NCBI RefSeq assembly: GCF_002119725.1
Contig: NZ_CP021109.1
Span: 4,523,367-4,587,366, forward strand
Source of the DNA: Bordetella genomosp. 9
Lineage (GTDB): Bacteria; Pseudomonadota; Gammaproteobacteria; Burkholderiales; Burkholderiaceae_B
Length of the DNA: 64,000 bases
Reading direction: 5' to 3'
The notes beneath the pieces were generated by a model. It made no database searches. It was not told the origin of the DNA and saw nothing but the letters and a program-made list of their open reading frames with translations. The translations under genes and the position numbers were made by a program. Each line of letters starts with the position of its first letter. The first letter of the stretch is position 1. This document shows positions 63,908-64,000 of the stretch, piece after piece.

Positions 63908-63947
63908 ACAGTTAGGGGCCGGATTGCCACGCGCGGGCGCGCCGCCC

Positions 63948-63956
63948 TGTGGATAA
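63948..63956 (-). other. DnaA box on the rpmH/dnaA side
   Basis: TTATCCACA on the minus strand, 9/9, within GGTTATCCACAGGG, 41 bp upstream of the rpmH -35. Suggests DnaA control of rpmH/dnaA expression. Confidence 0.75.
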
Positions 63957-64000
63957 CCACAGCCCGGGCAAGGTAGAATCGAGGTTTAGACAAGACCGAC

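Larger units (their letters stand above)
63592..64000. promoter_or_regulatory. rpmH-dnaA-side intergenic region
   Basis: 409 bp to the window edge without a gene. It holds the rpmH promoter, a leader of roughly 280 nt and a perfect DnaA box. A TAGAAT near 63975 could be the -10 of a plus-strand promoter for dnaA, which is expected just beyond the edge. Confidence 0.55.

Overview
The window comes from a high-GC betaproteobacterial chromosome, most likely Bordetella or a close relative in the Alcaligenaceae. The evidence is the tRNA-Tyr/Gly/Thr-tuf-tRNA-Trp-secE-nusG-rplKAJL-rpoBC order, the origin-proximal genes mnmG-rsmG-parA-parB, mnmE, yidC-yidD-rnpA-rpmH, a TssQ-type lipoprotein, a Bug-family receptor and the protein sequences themselves. 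No IS element, prophage, CRISPR array or rRNA gene was seen.

Layout. 1-5.5 kb is a piece of a type VI secretion locus: on the minus strand vgrG, a small membrane protein and a DUF2169 adaptor that runs off the left edge; on the plus strand the lipoprotein gene tssQ and a MEKHLA-domain gene. 5.8-7.4 kb is a large unrecognised, effector-like protein. 7.5-21.9 kb is the transcription/translation block on the minus strand, with strong promoters before tRNA-Tyr and tRNA-Trp. 22-29 kb has a DeoR regulator, then the minus-strand operon mnmG-rsmG-parA-GNAT-parB-asparaginase, whose genes overlap or nearly touch.

29-35.3 kb is the origin neighbourhood. A 3.2-kb gene-free stretch carries six parS sites (four perfect) and a DnaA-box/AT-rich cluster that is the first oriC candidate. 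After a cold-shock gene and an aminotransferase gene, a second gene-free stretch of 1.3 kb holds two diverged tandem copies of another AT-rich plus DnaA-box module. The rpmH/dnaA-side intergenic region at the right edge has a further perfect DnaA box.

35.3-42.7 kb is accessory: a Fur-box-controlled FecI/FecR/TonB-receptor iron module, a nitroreductase, and a divergent MFS/AraC pair. mnmE follows at 42.7-44.2 kb. 44.2-60.8 kb lies between mnmE and yidC, genes that are usually adjacent. It holds a dipeptide-type ABC transporter with an N-formylglutamate amidohydrolase and an M20 amidohydrolase, an ELM1-like protein with an effector-like N-terminus, an acyl-CoA dehydrogenase / NDP-forming acyl-CoA ligase / MmgE-PrpD cluster divergent from a Bug receptor across a 99-bp imperfect palindrome, and a LysR regulator. 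60.8-63.6 kb is yidC-yidD-rnpA-rpmH; dnaA is expected just beyond the right edge.

The most interesting signals are the several origin-like modules with the parS array, the ELM1-like protein, the unknown protein at 5.8-7.4 kb, and the palindrome at 58.6 kb.
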